Shown piece by piece: positions 45,562-58,500 of a DNA stretch of 64,000 bases. Source of the DNA: Typha latifolia (lineage: Eukaryota; Streptophyta; Magnoliopsida; Poales; Typhaceae); assembly GCA_019914945.1 (NCBI GenBank), contig CM034100.1, positions 571,209-635,208 of the forward strand. The letters are read 5' to 3'. The position numbers and the translations under genes were made by a program. Position 1 is the first letter of the stretch. Each line of letters opens with the position of its first letter. The notes beneath the pieces are model-generated. The model saw only the letters and a list, made by a program, of their open reading frames with translations. It searched no databases and was not told the origin of the DNA.

Positions 45562-48320
45562 AAAGTAGTTTTCACGCAGATAAACGATTTTGAGAGAGAG
45601 AGAAATGAACTATCGCCCAGTGAGGTGTTTCTCGTTATTTTTTGTTCCCTGATTTAATTACCTAAGCACAAGGTTGATGTGATTAATCCCGGTATTGGGT
45701 TGACATCATCTATACCACTGTACTAGGTTTCGATTATGGACGTAAGATTTAATGAATTTAACAAACCTTCTATCCTTTATATTTGTTAAATATAGATCAG
45801 TTGCAACCCCTCTGAATGAATTGAATGAACCCAATCGACTCCAATAAACTCTGTATACCTTTCCTGATTATAGGCAATATATTTCAACATACAGCAAATA
45901 TCAGATGCAGAACAAAAATTAAAAAGCTGAAGGCAAAAAATACTTGGAAATTATCATGTGTACAGGAAGCGATCATACTTGTTGATTTGCGGAAACATCA
46001 TCAACAAATTCAGATTGTAAATTAACAAAAGCATCAATAGATGAACATGGAATCTATTCCATCGGACTAAATTAACTATGAACAGAGTTCATACCTCATG
46101 CACTCAATAACCGCATGCATTATAAAAGAGAATAAAAATAAACACCAAAATACCCTCTGATGGCATCCTGCCAGACCACATGATAACGAACAAATGAACT
46201 CGGGTGCACGAACCAAATAATAGGTGAAATCCCATGAAATTTAAAAGCAAAAACCAATAGGAAGAAATGCAAGCGAGTGGGTGATTTCAAACTTCTATAG
46301 CTTGTATATAGAGAACAAAAAAAAAAAAAAGAAACCTGTCTTTACTATTAGTACACATCACGGATAAATACTTCAAGGTTTTCCAAAACATCAAAAGAAA
46401 TACTCAACAAAGGTCAAGGAAATATTTGAGATCAGAAAGATAAATTAGATTCTAACAAACATTTTCAAGAGATCTAATAATAAAATATAGAACTTAAGCA
46501 ATTTTTTGGTTCACCAGTTGCTATGCAATCATTTAATGCTCAAATAGCTGACTCTTGTCTACAAAACGTTAGGCCCCATCACTATTGAGTTCACCAAGCC
46601 AGATGGTTAGCTAGAGAACTGATGTCCAGCTCTTCGTTGCAAGACGTACAAAAAGGTGCATGATAAAATATTTATGAACAAAAATGTGCTGATATAGCAT
46701 ACGCTGCTAATAAATATTAGAGGCCCAGGTGTTTATAAGAAATTGTTCACCATTCCCGCCCAGAAATCTATAGGGATTAAAAAAATGGCAGCATAAAAAT
46801 CATATGACAACTTCCGAAAGTAGCAGATTGAAGATTTGGCCCGAAACAGACCAATCAATACGGACTGTTTTTTTCATATCGTCTTTTATCTTGAAACCGA
46901 TACTTCATATATACAAAATCTACTTTACAACAGTTGATAAGTTGTATGCATTTTTCAAAAAGAACAGCAAGAATAATGAGGTTTGCAATGTGCAGCTAGA
47001 CCAAATGGATACAAATCTACAAGTCTGTGATACAAGGAGAAAAATTACATATGATATTAGAAATTAAAACCAGACAAAGAACAAACCTTATCAGATCCTT
47101 TAAAAAAATTATTTATTCCTCAGAACATCATATGATGACTTTGACCCACCGTTTACCTACTCAATAACTCCATGCAGCATCACCTCCAAAGGTAGACATA
47201 AGCAATGCAAAACAGGGATACAAAGCACAACACCTTGATGGGTGCATATAAAAGATAATATGCAAAATCACTAAGAGTAAAGATCATCAAAGGTTTGATG
47301 TACACATAATTTCATATTAACTTGGGGCCTGGCATACCCAAACATTTGACTCAATTCACAAATATCCTTTCTTCGCCCAACTGTCTGTTGAATTGCATAA
47401 CATCACATATAATACGAGATAATTAAATGTCTCAAACAAAAGGTACAACTTAAAAATGTTTGGAATCAATTCAAGATGCCAGTTCTTTTACTGTGGTTTC
47501 AACTTTCAATTCATGAATATATACATAAAAAGAGTTATTAGAAAAATCAAAGAGAATGCATGCCACACACATTCCCTTCCATTTGTGACATTCATTGCCT
47601 TCTGCTCCAGAGCATAACCTGAGATCTTTTACTAACCAAGCGTACAAGTAATACAAAGCGATCAAGCTTATATGTTAATTTAACAAGCAAGGACCAAAAT
47701 TCTAAAACAACAAGAAGCGACGATACTATTAAGGTTGCATGCAACTCAACTAGAAGGAAGAATGCGCTGAACAATAAGAAAAGAACCTGAAGAATCTAAA
47801 GAAAAGCAATTCAACACTAAGAAACACAGTTCCATTGTGTTCACATCACACTAACGCCTACCAGAAATCCTCGACCGTGATACAAAATGACAGCCCTAAA
47901 AACCAATGTCAACAACTCAATCACTGTCTTCATTGGGATCAGAAACTACCGCAAATGTAACCATTTAACATACCAAGCCAACCAGAATAAATTTCCAGCC
48001 AAAATAAAAGCAATTTTGAAGCTTGTCAATGGATGGAGAGAGAGATAGTATTCATCACCTTCGAAACCCTAGGCCGCTGGACCAAAAGAGGAGGAACAAC
48101 AAACTTCCGGAGACGATGATAAGTAAAACATGTGGAATGATTCAAAGCGTAGAACGGAATCATATATCGTCAATTATATCCAACAAAAGCTTCAAGACAT
48201 GCAACTATAATACTAAGATCCATCGCCTTTTCCAATTTATACAAATACAAGAACAAAGAAAACCATCAGAACGAGAAGAACGGCACGAAACCCTATGGAA
48301 ACCCTAGCAGATCGGAAAAC
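45562..48320. other. Long gene-poor stretch, possible non-coding transcript on the - strand
   Basis: These 2.75 kb hold no frame that I recognise. At the right end, read on the minus strand, are three copies of the leader-type word TAGGGTTT (near 48070, 48291 and 48303). The one near 48070 is followed by GAAGGTGATG, a possible splice donor. Further left the minus strand shows only short frames. This could be a non-coding or UTR-intron transcript, or simply promoter-like words in H2B 3' flanking DNA. Confidence 0.35.
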
Positions 48321-48791
48321 CTAAGAGCTAGTAAACTTGGTCACCGCCTTGGTGCCCTCAGAGACGGCGTGCTTCGCGAGCTCGCCAGGAAGAACGAGTC
48401 GGACCGAGGTCTGGATCTCGCGGGAAGTTATGGTCGGCTTCTTATTATACCTCGCGAGACGAGAAGCCTCTTGGGCCAACTTCTCGAAGATGTCGTTGAT
48501 GAAGGAGTTCATGATTCCCATGGCCTTGCTCGAGATACCGATGTCTGGGTGAACTTGCTTCAAGACCTTAAAGATGTAGATCTTATAGGTCTCACTCCCC
48601 TTCTTGGCCTTCTTCTTCTTCTTCTTGTCGCCAGCGGCGGCACCCTCTTTGGTCGGGAGGCGCTTCCCCGCCTTGGGTTTCTTCTCTGCGGGGGCTTTCT
48701 CGGCAACCGTCGTCTTCTTCTCCTTCTCCTCTGTGGGCTTCTCGGCGGCAGGCTTCTTCTCCGCCGGCTTCTTCTCGGCCTTGGGCGCCAT
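48321..48791 (-). CDS. H2B: Histone H2B
   Basis: An intronless frame of 156 residues. H2B pairs with H2A in the nucleosome core. The N-terminal tail (residues 1-62) is a plant-type Lys/Ala/Pro/Glu-rich repeat ([15 protein letters not shown]) starting MAPKAEKK. The histone fold is fully conserved: [85 protein letters not shown]. Lys152 in AVTKFTSS is the conserved monoubiquitination site. The fold has QEAS at a place where other plant copies have AESA or AEAS, a normal difference. A CCAAT word and a TATTTTTA word lie upstream on the minus strand (near 48878 and 48847). GC content is high, as usual for plant histone genes. Confidence 0.97.
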   Translation of the reverse strand: MAPKAEKKPAEKKPAAEKPTEEKEKKTTVAEKAPAEKKPKAGKRLPTKEGAAAGDKKKKKKAKKGSETYKIYIFKVLKQVHPDIGISSKAMGIMNSFINDIFEKLAQEASRLARYNKKPTITSREIQTSVRLVLPGELAKHAVSEGTKAVTKFTSS

Positions 48792-49614
48792 GGAATTCGG
48801 GATCGAGGGAGGATGGGGTTAGAAGAGAGGAGGAACGAGAACTAAAAATAGACGGAATCGCGACTTGCTTATTGGAAGGTAGGGATCAGGGATGGATGGA
48901 AGCGGTCATATAGGGGGAAGGGAGGAAGAGGATTGGTGGATTATGTTTGGCTCAGATCGGTGAGGTGGTGTCTTTTCAACTGTTGGATTAAAGGCGGTGA
49001 ATATTACTTTGGACGGTCATGATGAGTACTGAGATGGTTTCTTATGCGTGTAGTACTTTTTATAGTTGGATTAAGCGTTTGCTCAAATTGGTCGCTATAA
49101 ACCATGGCTCATCTCAGCGACACCCAATTATTTGAAAGTGTATGAGATTGATTGAATTCAATGGTAATGGCCTCATGGGCACACGGCAAGTTCTCTTTCG
49201 AATATCTAGTGTTACAAAAATTTTCTAGGAGGTGAGGTAATGTATGATAGAATAGACTAGTTAGGAATGCGTTGAGAAATAAAATAGTCAGCAGTGCCTA
49301 ATATAATCTGTGACCGGATAAGTAGATAAATGAACCTTCATGTTCAAATCCATCATATTAAATATATAAAGAACATCCCTGTAGAAACTGTTAATTAAAA
49401 AATGTTTTCATGGCTTTTGAAGTAAAAAGTCACTCGTTTGATTTCTTACAAGGTATTAAACCTCACTCGACTCACAATAGTAACAAAAGCTAGCGGTAAT
49501 AGTATATACGATGCTAAGGTAATTGGCGCATCTGCCGTGTATAAACGCAGCTTCTCGTCGTAGCATCACAGAGGTTCTTCAACAACAACAGAACCCAAAA
49601 TCCTTGGAATAATC
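48792..49614. other. H2B promoter and 3' flank of the pyrophosphatase gene
   Basis: The 200 bases next to H2B are GA/CT-rich and hold its promoter. The part nearest 49,614 is the pyrophosphatase 3' UTR. No gene is seen. Confidence 0.5.
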
Positions 49615-51661
49615 CTACCTCCTCAGGTTCTCCACTATGTAAGTAGCATAAAGATCCCTACAATGATCAAAACAAGAAAGGTTAACTACATGAAAAGGTA
49701 ATCAATATATGCATACACAAGCATAAAGATCCCTAATCTATCTACAGGAAGCAACACTTCCCAGTGCTGACCACATTTTGCCCATGACTTGTTCAGGAAT
49801 ATATCAGGTTTCTATGCTCGGTACTACATATGCATAAATTTTGCAAGTTAAACTCGATGATGACGGGAAACTCAGTTAAGCAAGTTACTTACATGGAGTG
49901 ATTTATTGCTTCAAAAGCAGCAGTTGCAGGCAAGAAGTCATTCACGGCAACTTCCTTGTTTTCATTTTTCTTATCTGATTTGGGATGTAAAGAAAACTTG
50001 TGAACACAGTAACAGTAAATACTTTACAGATAACAAAAACATTTACTAGCATAATTATGGACTATGTACTCTTAGCACCAGTTTAAGCTGTGCCAGACTA
50101 TTTTGAAGCAAAGGAAACTAACTAAAAACTTTGTAAGCTTAGAGAGTTATAGGCAGGTAGAAGTCATGAGACTTCATAGACATTATTACTAACAATTCAC
50201 ACCGGATTTTAAGTTTTTAACCATACGTAAAGCTGATAAAGAGCACAGTATAAATCCAACATAAAGCTGAAAAATGAGGATACAGTCTTCAAAGAAGCGT
50301 CTGATTTCTGCCAAGCGATGAGGTGGAAGCTCCTTGATGTCATTGTAATGTTTGTATTCAGGATCATCCGCACAAACAGCAATAATCTTGTCATCTGCCT
50401 CTCCCTGTAATCAACAAAATAAATGGCATATGCAACTTCTCCCAACACATGACAGAATATAAATGACATTGAAATAACTAATACCAACTTCATGAAGAAC
50501 CTAGTAAATTAACATAGTACAGTGATAAAAATGTAGACCTGGTCAATCATAGGCATCAGACCTATGGCTTTTGCTCGTAGGAAACATCCTGGTAGAACTG
50601 GTTCCTGTTGAATCAACATCGGTTAGAACTGTTTTAGAGGCTCCAAATTGATATAGAAACTGAAAAAGAAATATTGATAAGGAAACGAGTGGGAAGCCAA
50701 GTGGAAAAGATTATTGATATCTTTTCCTATCACCAAATTATCGTAAGCTCCCATTCTACAAAATTTCCCAAACATTACTCATACTACAAAGCACATGTAC
50801 ATTATATTCATGCTGTAGCCTGTAAAATTAAAATGTAAAATGCATATACCTGCATGATGACCAACACGTCGAGAGGATCGTTATCTTCACATAGAGTACG
50901 TGGGATGAATCCATAATTGTGGGGATACACTACGGATGAGTAGAGGACACGGTCTACCTGAATATAGAAAAGAAGCATCGCATTAAGGATAAATGGGTAA
51001 AAATGAAGAGCTGTAGCAACAGTACAAAGATTGAAGTTACCTTTATCAACCCAGTTTTCTTGTCTAGCTCATATTTCACTTTACTACCCTTTCCTATTTC
51101 CACCACCTGTAGAATCATCCAATCTTTCATCAGGTATATTCAACCATCTAGATATCCAATTATACAAGTTTTTTGGTACTGTAAAAAAGGACAGATGCAA
51201 CTAAAGAGCCAAAATGTTGGAGTTAATTATAAAAATTAGAGAATAAATAATGGCAGCTAGATCTAGGGTTTATATTAAGAGCACATTGCAGTCCATTAAA
51301 ATAGTTATTATGATGGTGAATCACACAAGTCGCTAACTTATATTATCATTTTGCATCAGGATCATATTTTTCACTTTTAAATAGAGTAGAGTATGCTTAC
51401 ACAGTTAAATATAGTGGGAGCACCAGGACCTGCAAAAAAAAGTAGAAATTCAGATGACTCAAATGAGAAAAATATATGTGCAATGAATGATATAAACTCC
51501 GAAGGAAGTTGAATGAAAGATCAAGTACCTATCTCAAGATCATGCCAAGGGTGTGCTGCAACAGACCTCCTGGACATGGATGAAAGTATTCTTTCATTGA
51601 GAGGAGGATGTGCTGGATGTGAGTCTGAAGACTTGTTTGATACTTCCAGAGGTGGAGCCAT
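49615..51661 (-). CDS. PPA: Soluble inorganic pyrophosphatase
   Basis: Exons in reading order: 51661-51529, 51429-51401, 51106-51041, 50957-50850, 50604-50539, 50404-50284, 49974-49893, 49657-49615; 648 nt, 215 residues. Family I soluble PPase splits PPi into two Pi with Mg2+ and pulls biosynthetic reactions forward in the cytosol. Seen: [26 protein letters not shown], the substrate-binding YPHNYGFIP (87-95), the metal-binding signature [10 protein letters not shown] with Asp101, Asp103 and Asp106, [10 protein letters not shown], and [27 protein letters not shown]. The length matches plant cytosolic isoforms; no transit peptide is evident, the N-terminus being polar ([16 protein letters not shown]). 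A leader exon seems to end at 53244, giving a 1.57-kb intron at 51671-53243 in the 5' UTR. That the reading starts at 51661 fits the family. Confidence 0.95.
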
Positions 51662-51670
51662 AGAGTCAAG

Positions 51671-53243
51671 CTGTCAAACATATTAAACTTCCAAAGTCAT
51701 TAACTCATGGACAGATCATAGAAAAACAATCTCTGCCACATTGATAGCGTTACACCAACATAAGTGAAATAGGTAAGCCTTGTCTATAGATACAAAACTC
51801 AGGGAGAAAAAGGAATATATCTATAACCAGGAGAATCAGAGTTATAACCGAGGCATTAGAAATGTGGAGCAGATGAAGAGATAAAAAAAGCAATGAACAA
51901 TGGAATTAAAAGTTAAGAAGTTAAATAAGAACAAAGAAACAACAGACCGGTGCACAATCCTGATATCGAGTACCTAGCAGTTGGTTACATTTAAGAGGGG
52001 CGTATAATGTCTCAGTGATGGCCCAATATTAACAAAATGCTGAGCATGTAGAACCAAAAATGCCAAGCTACACGTGCACCAGAAAAATCAACGTGCATGT
52101 TCCCTCCCAATACAAGAATTACTATCTGTTTTCCACAGAGTCTGTATCCCAAGTTGTCCTTTATACACTAAGAAAGACCCTTCCTCAACTGCTTCTAGGG
52201 ACCCATGCAAATTTCCTTAGGGCCTTCACTCTTCAATTGCATCTGAATAATGTAAACCATACCATATAGAAACATTGGACCCAAATTGTATCTCAATTGG
52301 TTAGTAAATATAACTATAACCTCTCTATCATGTCATAAGTCAATGCAATTGAGTCCTAAACAATTTTACATCTTGTGCTGCTTTATAAATGTCCCTAAAC
52401 TAACCTTGAAGATGACATCACTTATCATAATGTAGGACTTCTGGACTTATCATGCATCTGACAAGTTTGTTAAGAAAACAAAACATCTAGCAATGAAGTA
52501 ATACAACTTGTCAATATCAACTGATTGAGTCAAAGGATCTAGAGTACTTCCATTTTCAACTTATATTTTGTAAATTCCCACGCCTTTGTTTGAATAAAAT
52601 GAACGAGAATAGAGTTGGCTAAATTAGTATTGACTCTATCTATAACATATGGCTACATGAGCTTGTGAAGACATCTTCATAGATAACCCATATTTGATGA
52701 ATGGCCAGTTAAACTGCGAATTATTTGAACAATAACCAAGAAGTCCAAGCATTAATCCAAAACAAATAGATCCAAACATCAAGCGGTTATTTATATCAAG
52801 CACGGCAACCTTGTTGAAAGAAATATCTACGATATTCATACATCAAGCTTTAAGAAATCAGTGTCGATCTTGAAACGGTAAAGCAAATCTAAATATTAGC
52901 GCAAGTTCCAGACTTCCAGTAGATCCCTGGAAATGAGGTGGATCCCCTGAATCAAAGAGCAACAATACAAAAGCTTCAACAGAAGTTCTATAGATTTATA
53001 TTACTAGATCCAACCGCAGACTGACATTAATTTGCTTCAAGCTTCTACCACAGATTACTACGGAACGTAAGATCAGATCAAAAATAACGTCGTAATATAG
53101 CTAAAATCAACTAAAATACATCCTAAAAATCAGATTAAAAAGAAACAAATTAAACGTCTAAAAAAATGCTCTACATCCCCAAAACCAACGCAAAATACAT
53201 TGAATCGCAGCTCAAACGCAGATCTACAACTTAATAAACGCAC
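51671..53243 (-). other. 5'-UTR intron of the pyrophosphatase gene
   Basis: Read on the minus strand, a donor GAG/GTGCGT lies at 53244/53243 and an acceptor GACAG/CTTGAC at 51671/51670, nine bases before the ATG. The 1.57 kb between them has no supported coding frame. Large leader introns are common in plant housekeeping genes and often raise expression; here this is inference. Confidence 0.6.
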
Positions 53244-55330
53244 CTCAAAGGATTCACAAACTTCCTCAGATTCTGAAGCCAGTGAGAGCGAGAAACCCTA
53301 CACCGAAGACTTATAAGAATAGAGAGAAGAAGGAGAGTCCGATTCCCGCTTCTCTCCCCCGACCTCCCATTTAAAGTAAAAAAAAGAGAAGTGCGTCGGC
53401 ATCCGAGGAGGTGGATGGCATCGGACCCGAAACGATTCCACGGTATCGGAAACGGAACATTCGCGATTCCAGCTGTGTGACTCGTGGCATGCCCCCATTG
53501 CTCACTGAACTGGGGTCCCCGTAGAAACTGAATGCGCTTTTTTACCGTTCGATTGGATCTCAATCGTTGGTTGCAGATCTGGCGGTGGAGGTGCGTCTGT
53601 TTACGCATATGATGTGAGAATCGGTAAAGGATGAGGGATGGCGTGGAAGCCACGCCTTCGCATAAAAAGCTGGAGTGCGTTATTATTCTCCGCAGAGAAA
53701 GGGGGGAAGTCCTCGGCGCGGTGCAGTGGCCACTGGCCAGCCAAGCCAGCACGTGACCTATTTGTTGTGGTGCTCCTGCGGAGCTGGTTAAAGACTTACG
53801 GGATCCAGATCCGACAAGATAACTAACATCAACAAATCAACAAAGGCTACGTGTTTGTCGTGCTCCTGAGGATCATCGCGACCATTTGGTTGACGGTGGA
53901 GCGTCGGTTGCCAGGAAGCAATCAGTGTGACCTGGAATTTTGCATTATTTTTAATTATAATGGATTCACACAAGAGTTGGACTTATGATTAAAAAAAAGA
54001 TAAACAATAGAGATTAAGAAAGTTCTTGTTAATAGATTCTTAAATATTCTTAGGGATCTTTAATCTAATCCAACTTTGGCTCCAGCTCTTCTTAACTTGG
54101 TCAACTCCTTGAGTTGGTCGTTTCAAGAACAAGTTATTGCATGTGTTAGTTGCGTTTGGCACATTACTTTAACAGTAAATCTCATTCTTCGTAGGTGCCA
54201 GGTCGCACCAAAGAATTGGTCAGTAATCAATTTTCATAGTAATAAAAACAGAGTTGAATGGGGACTTGTCGTGCACGGACTGTAATAGAAAAGGAAGAAG
54301 AAAATGATCACTTTTCTAATATCAACACCCCTATTATGATTTTAAGCTCCTATCACTATGTGAAAGATGCAGAGTATATTCATGGCATTTTCTTATCCTT
54401 TGAAGAAACGAATAATTTTTATGGCCTCAATGACACGAATACTATATATTATAAATTAGTGGCGGATGAGGCCCATGCAACTAGAAAACGAAGAGTCAAT
54501 TTAGACAGTGATATGAGGAGAAACAAAATAAAAAAGAAGCAAGTGGTCAACTGGCGTGGCCACAAAGTGTGCAGTCCACGTGCCAGTGGATTGAGTATCA
54601 AATCCGGTTGCACTCATATGTGTCTGGTCTGACCGGATCTAATAGACTGGGTCGAGCTTGGACATAACTTGAATCGGGTCGAAAGCTCCAAATTGTCTTA
54701 CTAAAGCATAAAAATTGATGTTAGATGACTATTAAGAACAAACGACTAAGAGCGAATTGTAAAACATTTATTAATAACACACTTTGATCATTGTACTACC
54801 CAATCTAACCATTATACGTTAGAATAAAAGCCCTAAATTCGATTAGTTAATCTTATTTTATTATCTTAATTTTTTGAAGAGTAAACTTAATTAGATATAA
54901 AACAATATTTAGTTACTGAATTAGTTTAGGGAGTTCCTAAATAAGTTCAGAAATAGTCGTTAAACTCAAAACAAAGAACTCAATTCAAATGCCCAATTCA
55001 CCAAATAATGTTCTTAATTAACCTCCGATGAGCATTATTTGACACAAAGGAATTAGAAAAGGCCAGCCCAATTAGTTCAGCCCGCACAACCAAAAGGAAC
55101 ACCCTCGACTTGACCCGTTTCGCAATTCTGCTGCTACGTGTCCCAATTCACCCGCTCATGTTAAGCTGAGTCACCTCTGTTGATATATTCCATCCTTTTA
55201 TTTATCTAGATATAGAGAAGCACAGCTGTCCCATGAATAGCCAGCAATCAAGAGAAAATGGCGTGTATATTAGAAAATTCTGGGCGCTTGTTAGAAATCT
55301 CCCGGAATAGAGAACCGTTGAAGCTTTAAA
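53244..55330. other. Region between divergent pyrophosphatase and OGDH genes
   Basis: 53244-53600 holds the pyrophosphatase leader and promoter. The rest is AT-rich, apart from GC-richer patches near 53,640-53,780. A 124-codon frame at 54258-54632 (+) has no family likeness and ends in Lys/Arg-rich and basic words; I do not call it a gene. Confidence 0.5.
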
Positions 55331-55396
55331 ATGGAGGGAAAAGATCGAAAAGAGGCGGCACCGCTTCCGGAGAGTTCACCTTCCGTTCTCGACTAG
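55331..55396 (+). promoter_or_regulatory. 21-codon uORF in the OGDH leader
   Basis: ATG at 55331 opens a 21-codon frame, Glu/Pro/Ser-rich, that stops at TAG 55394-55396. The main start is at 55507. A possible leader intron (CAG/GTACGA at 55408, ATTACAG at 55496) would lie between. If transcription begins upstream of 55331 the uORF is in the mRNA; this is not certain. Confidence 0.4.
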
Positions 55397-55506
55397 TGCT
55401 TCTCTCAGGTACGATCGCCGTCTCTACGCTCTCAAATTCATTCTCAAATCTGTCGAAGGTATCGTCCTTTTAATCTCTTCGATCTCAGCTATTACAGTTT
55501 GCCGAA

Positions 55507-58500
55507 ATGTCTTGGTTTCGTGCCGCATCGAGCGTTGCTCGTCTCGCCCTGAGAAGAAACCTAGTTCGAGCACCTGGACATGTCGCAAGAACCCGTGGAA
55601 TCCACTCCTCGGCTTTGCGGTACAAGCCCGAGTCGACGTCCCCGGTTCCTCGCGCCGTACCATTGTCGAGGCTATCGGATAGCTTCCTTGATGGCACCAG
55701 CAGCGTCTACTTGGAGGAGCTGCAAAGGGCTTGGGAAGAAGACCCCAACAGCGTCGACGAATCCTGGGACAATTTCTTCAGGAATTTTGTGGGGCAAGCC
55801 TCCACTTCGCCGGGAATATCCGGCCAAACTATCCAAGAGAGCATGAAGTTGCTTCTCCTGGTCAGAGCCTACCAAGTCAATGGTCATATGAAGGCCAAGT
55901 TAGATCCTTTAGGGTTGGAAGGTCGGGAAATACCTGAAGATCTCGAGTTGAGTTATTATGGGTTTACGGAGGCTGATTTGGACAGAGAGTTCTTCCTCGG
56001 AGCGTGGGGGATGTCGGGTTTCTTATCGGAAAATCGCCCAGTTCAAACCCTTCGGGAGATTTTAAACAAGCTTGAGATTGCTTATTGTGGGACAATTGGA
56101 TATGAGTGTATGCATATCCCTGATAGGGAGAAGTGCAATTGGTTGAGGGACAAGATTGAGACAGGGAAACCCCATGAGTATAGCAGAGAGCGGCGTGAAG
56201 TGATCCTCGATCGGCTTATTTGGAGCACGATGTTTGAGAACTTCTTGGCCACAAAATGGACGGCTGCAAAAAGGTTTGGTCTTGAAGGTGCGGAGACGCT
56301 GATCCCGGGCATGAAGGAGATGTTCGATCGAGCGGCGGACAGAGGGGTGGAGAGCATTGTTATTGGAATGCCTCATAGAGGGAGGCTAAATGTTCTGGGG
56401 AATGTCGTCCGGAAGCCATTGCGTCAGATTTTTAGCGAGTTCAGTGGCGGAACGAAGCCAGTGGAAGGGGAGGTGGGTTTGTACACTGGAACTGGTGATG
56501 TGAAGTATCATTTGGGTACTTCATATGATAGGCCCACAAGAGGTGGAAAGAGAATCCATCTTTCCTTAGTCGCAAATCCGAGTCATTTGGAAGCTGTCGA
56601 TCCAGTTGTTACAGGAAAAACACGGGCAAAGCAATTCTATTCTAATGATACTGATAGGACAAGGAACACGGGGGTGTTGATCCATGGCGATGGAAGCTTT
56701 GCTGGGCAGGGTGTTGTTTATGAGACCCTCCATCTAAGTGCCCTCCCTAACTACTCAACTGGTGGAACAATTCACATAGTTGTTAATAATCAGGTTGCTT
56801 TCACAACTGAGCCAAAATCAGGAAGGTCGTCGCAGTATTGTACAGATGTTGCTAAAGCTTTAAATGCACCGATTTTTCATGTAAACGGTGATGATGTGGA
56901 AGCAGTGGTTCATGCTTGTGAACTTGCAGCAGAGTGGCGGCAGACATTCCATGCTGATGTGGTGGTGGATCTGGTATGCTACCGGAGATTTGGCCATAAT
57001 GAGATAGATGAGCCCTCCTTTACGCAGCCTAAAATGTATCAGGTGAACCTTTGCTTGATTTTCTCTCTGCTTTGATGCATCAGTTCTATGGCTCTATTTG
57101 TGAATTGTTGACAGCATATCCAAAGTCCGAACAGACATGCATATCTATCTCAGAGGATGGTTGGATCTGGTCTGCCCTTAATATATTCTTCTTGGTTATT
57201 CTATTTTCATGTTTGTTGTTTTATATTATCTAAGTGGTTATAGTCAACTACAATCCAGGAAAAAAAGAAGGAAAGGTGCAATTTGAGGTTATGGTCAGTA
57301 TCAGTTTTTTCTTGATGTCCAGCTCACTATGTTGACTGGTATGATCTGAAATAGGTTATTCGGGATCATCCAAGCGCTCTTGAAATTTACGAAAAAAAGC
57401 TTTTGGAGTCTGGAGATATCTCGAAAGAAGATATTGAGAGGATCCACAACAAAGTGAATACCATCCTGAACGAAGAATTTGGTAGCAGCAAAGACTACAT
57501 ACCAAAAAGAAGGGACTGGCTTTCAGCATATTGGGCAGGATTCAAGTCACCCGAACAGATTTCACGAGTTCGGAACACCGGGTAGCGCCAAGTCTTTGTT
57601 TGTAGTTCGCCTTTTCTTCCACCTGCAAATCACTGATTGGAGTCCTTTCATTTAATAAACTGGGTCATTCTGCAGAGTCAAACCTGAGGTTCTGAAACGC
57701 ATTGGCCAAGCCATTACCAGTCTACAAGATAATTTCAAGCCTCACAGAGCAGTGAAGAAAATTTTTGAGCAACGCGCAAGGATGATTGAAACTGGCGAAG
57801 GTATTGACTGGGCACTCGCGGAAGCACTGGCTTTTGCGACTCTTATACTGGAAGGAAATCATGTTAGATTGAGTGGCCAAGATGTTGAAAGAGGAACATT
57901 TAGTCATCGACATGCAATCCTTCACGATCAGGAAACAGGAGCAAAGTACTGTCCTCTGGACCATATTCTAATGAATCAAAATGAAGAATTGTTTACGATC
58001 TGTAACAGGTACATAATTTCTTATGTTCTGCGCACGAAGGTTCGATTATTGACCATGATCTTTTCACTTCTAATTATGCCGCACCAGCGCACTAAATTCG
58101 TTCATATATACAATGATCAGTCTGCTGTCTTTTCAGTTTTGCTCATGAATGGGCTTTTACATAAAAATATTTTCCAGTGTCTTGTTGCTTGAACTTTTTA
58201 GTTGGTAAGCTCTTACCATAGAAACAAAGCATTGTCATGTCTTATAAGTTAGAACCTAAATGAAATATTTACTCCAGATAAAATACAAAGTACTGCAGAT
58301 GTTATAATTTAAAATCACAATAATGGGTCTTTGCTAATCCTCTATTTGTAATATTCCTTGCAGTTCTCTCTCAGAATTTGCAGTTCTAGGATTTGAAATG
58401 GGCTACTCAATGGAAAATCCTAATTCTCTTGTACTTTGGGAAGCTCAGTTTGGTGATTTTGCAAATGGTGCTCAAGTAATGTTTGATCAGTTCTTGAGCA

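Noticed and set aside
48369..48845. 158-codon ORF on the plus strand opposite histone H2B
   Set aside because: Antisense shadow of the Lys-rich H2B frame, giving Leu runs; H2B is certain.
53231..53752. 173-codon minus-strand ORF over the pyrophosphatase leader
   Set aside because: It covers the promoter and leader exon in a different frame from the protein and has no recognisable domain.
54258..54632. 124-codon plus-strand ORF
   Set aside because: No family likeness, low-complexity basic end, AT-rich surroundings; cannot be told from chance.
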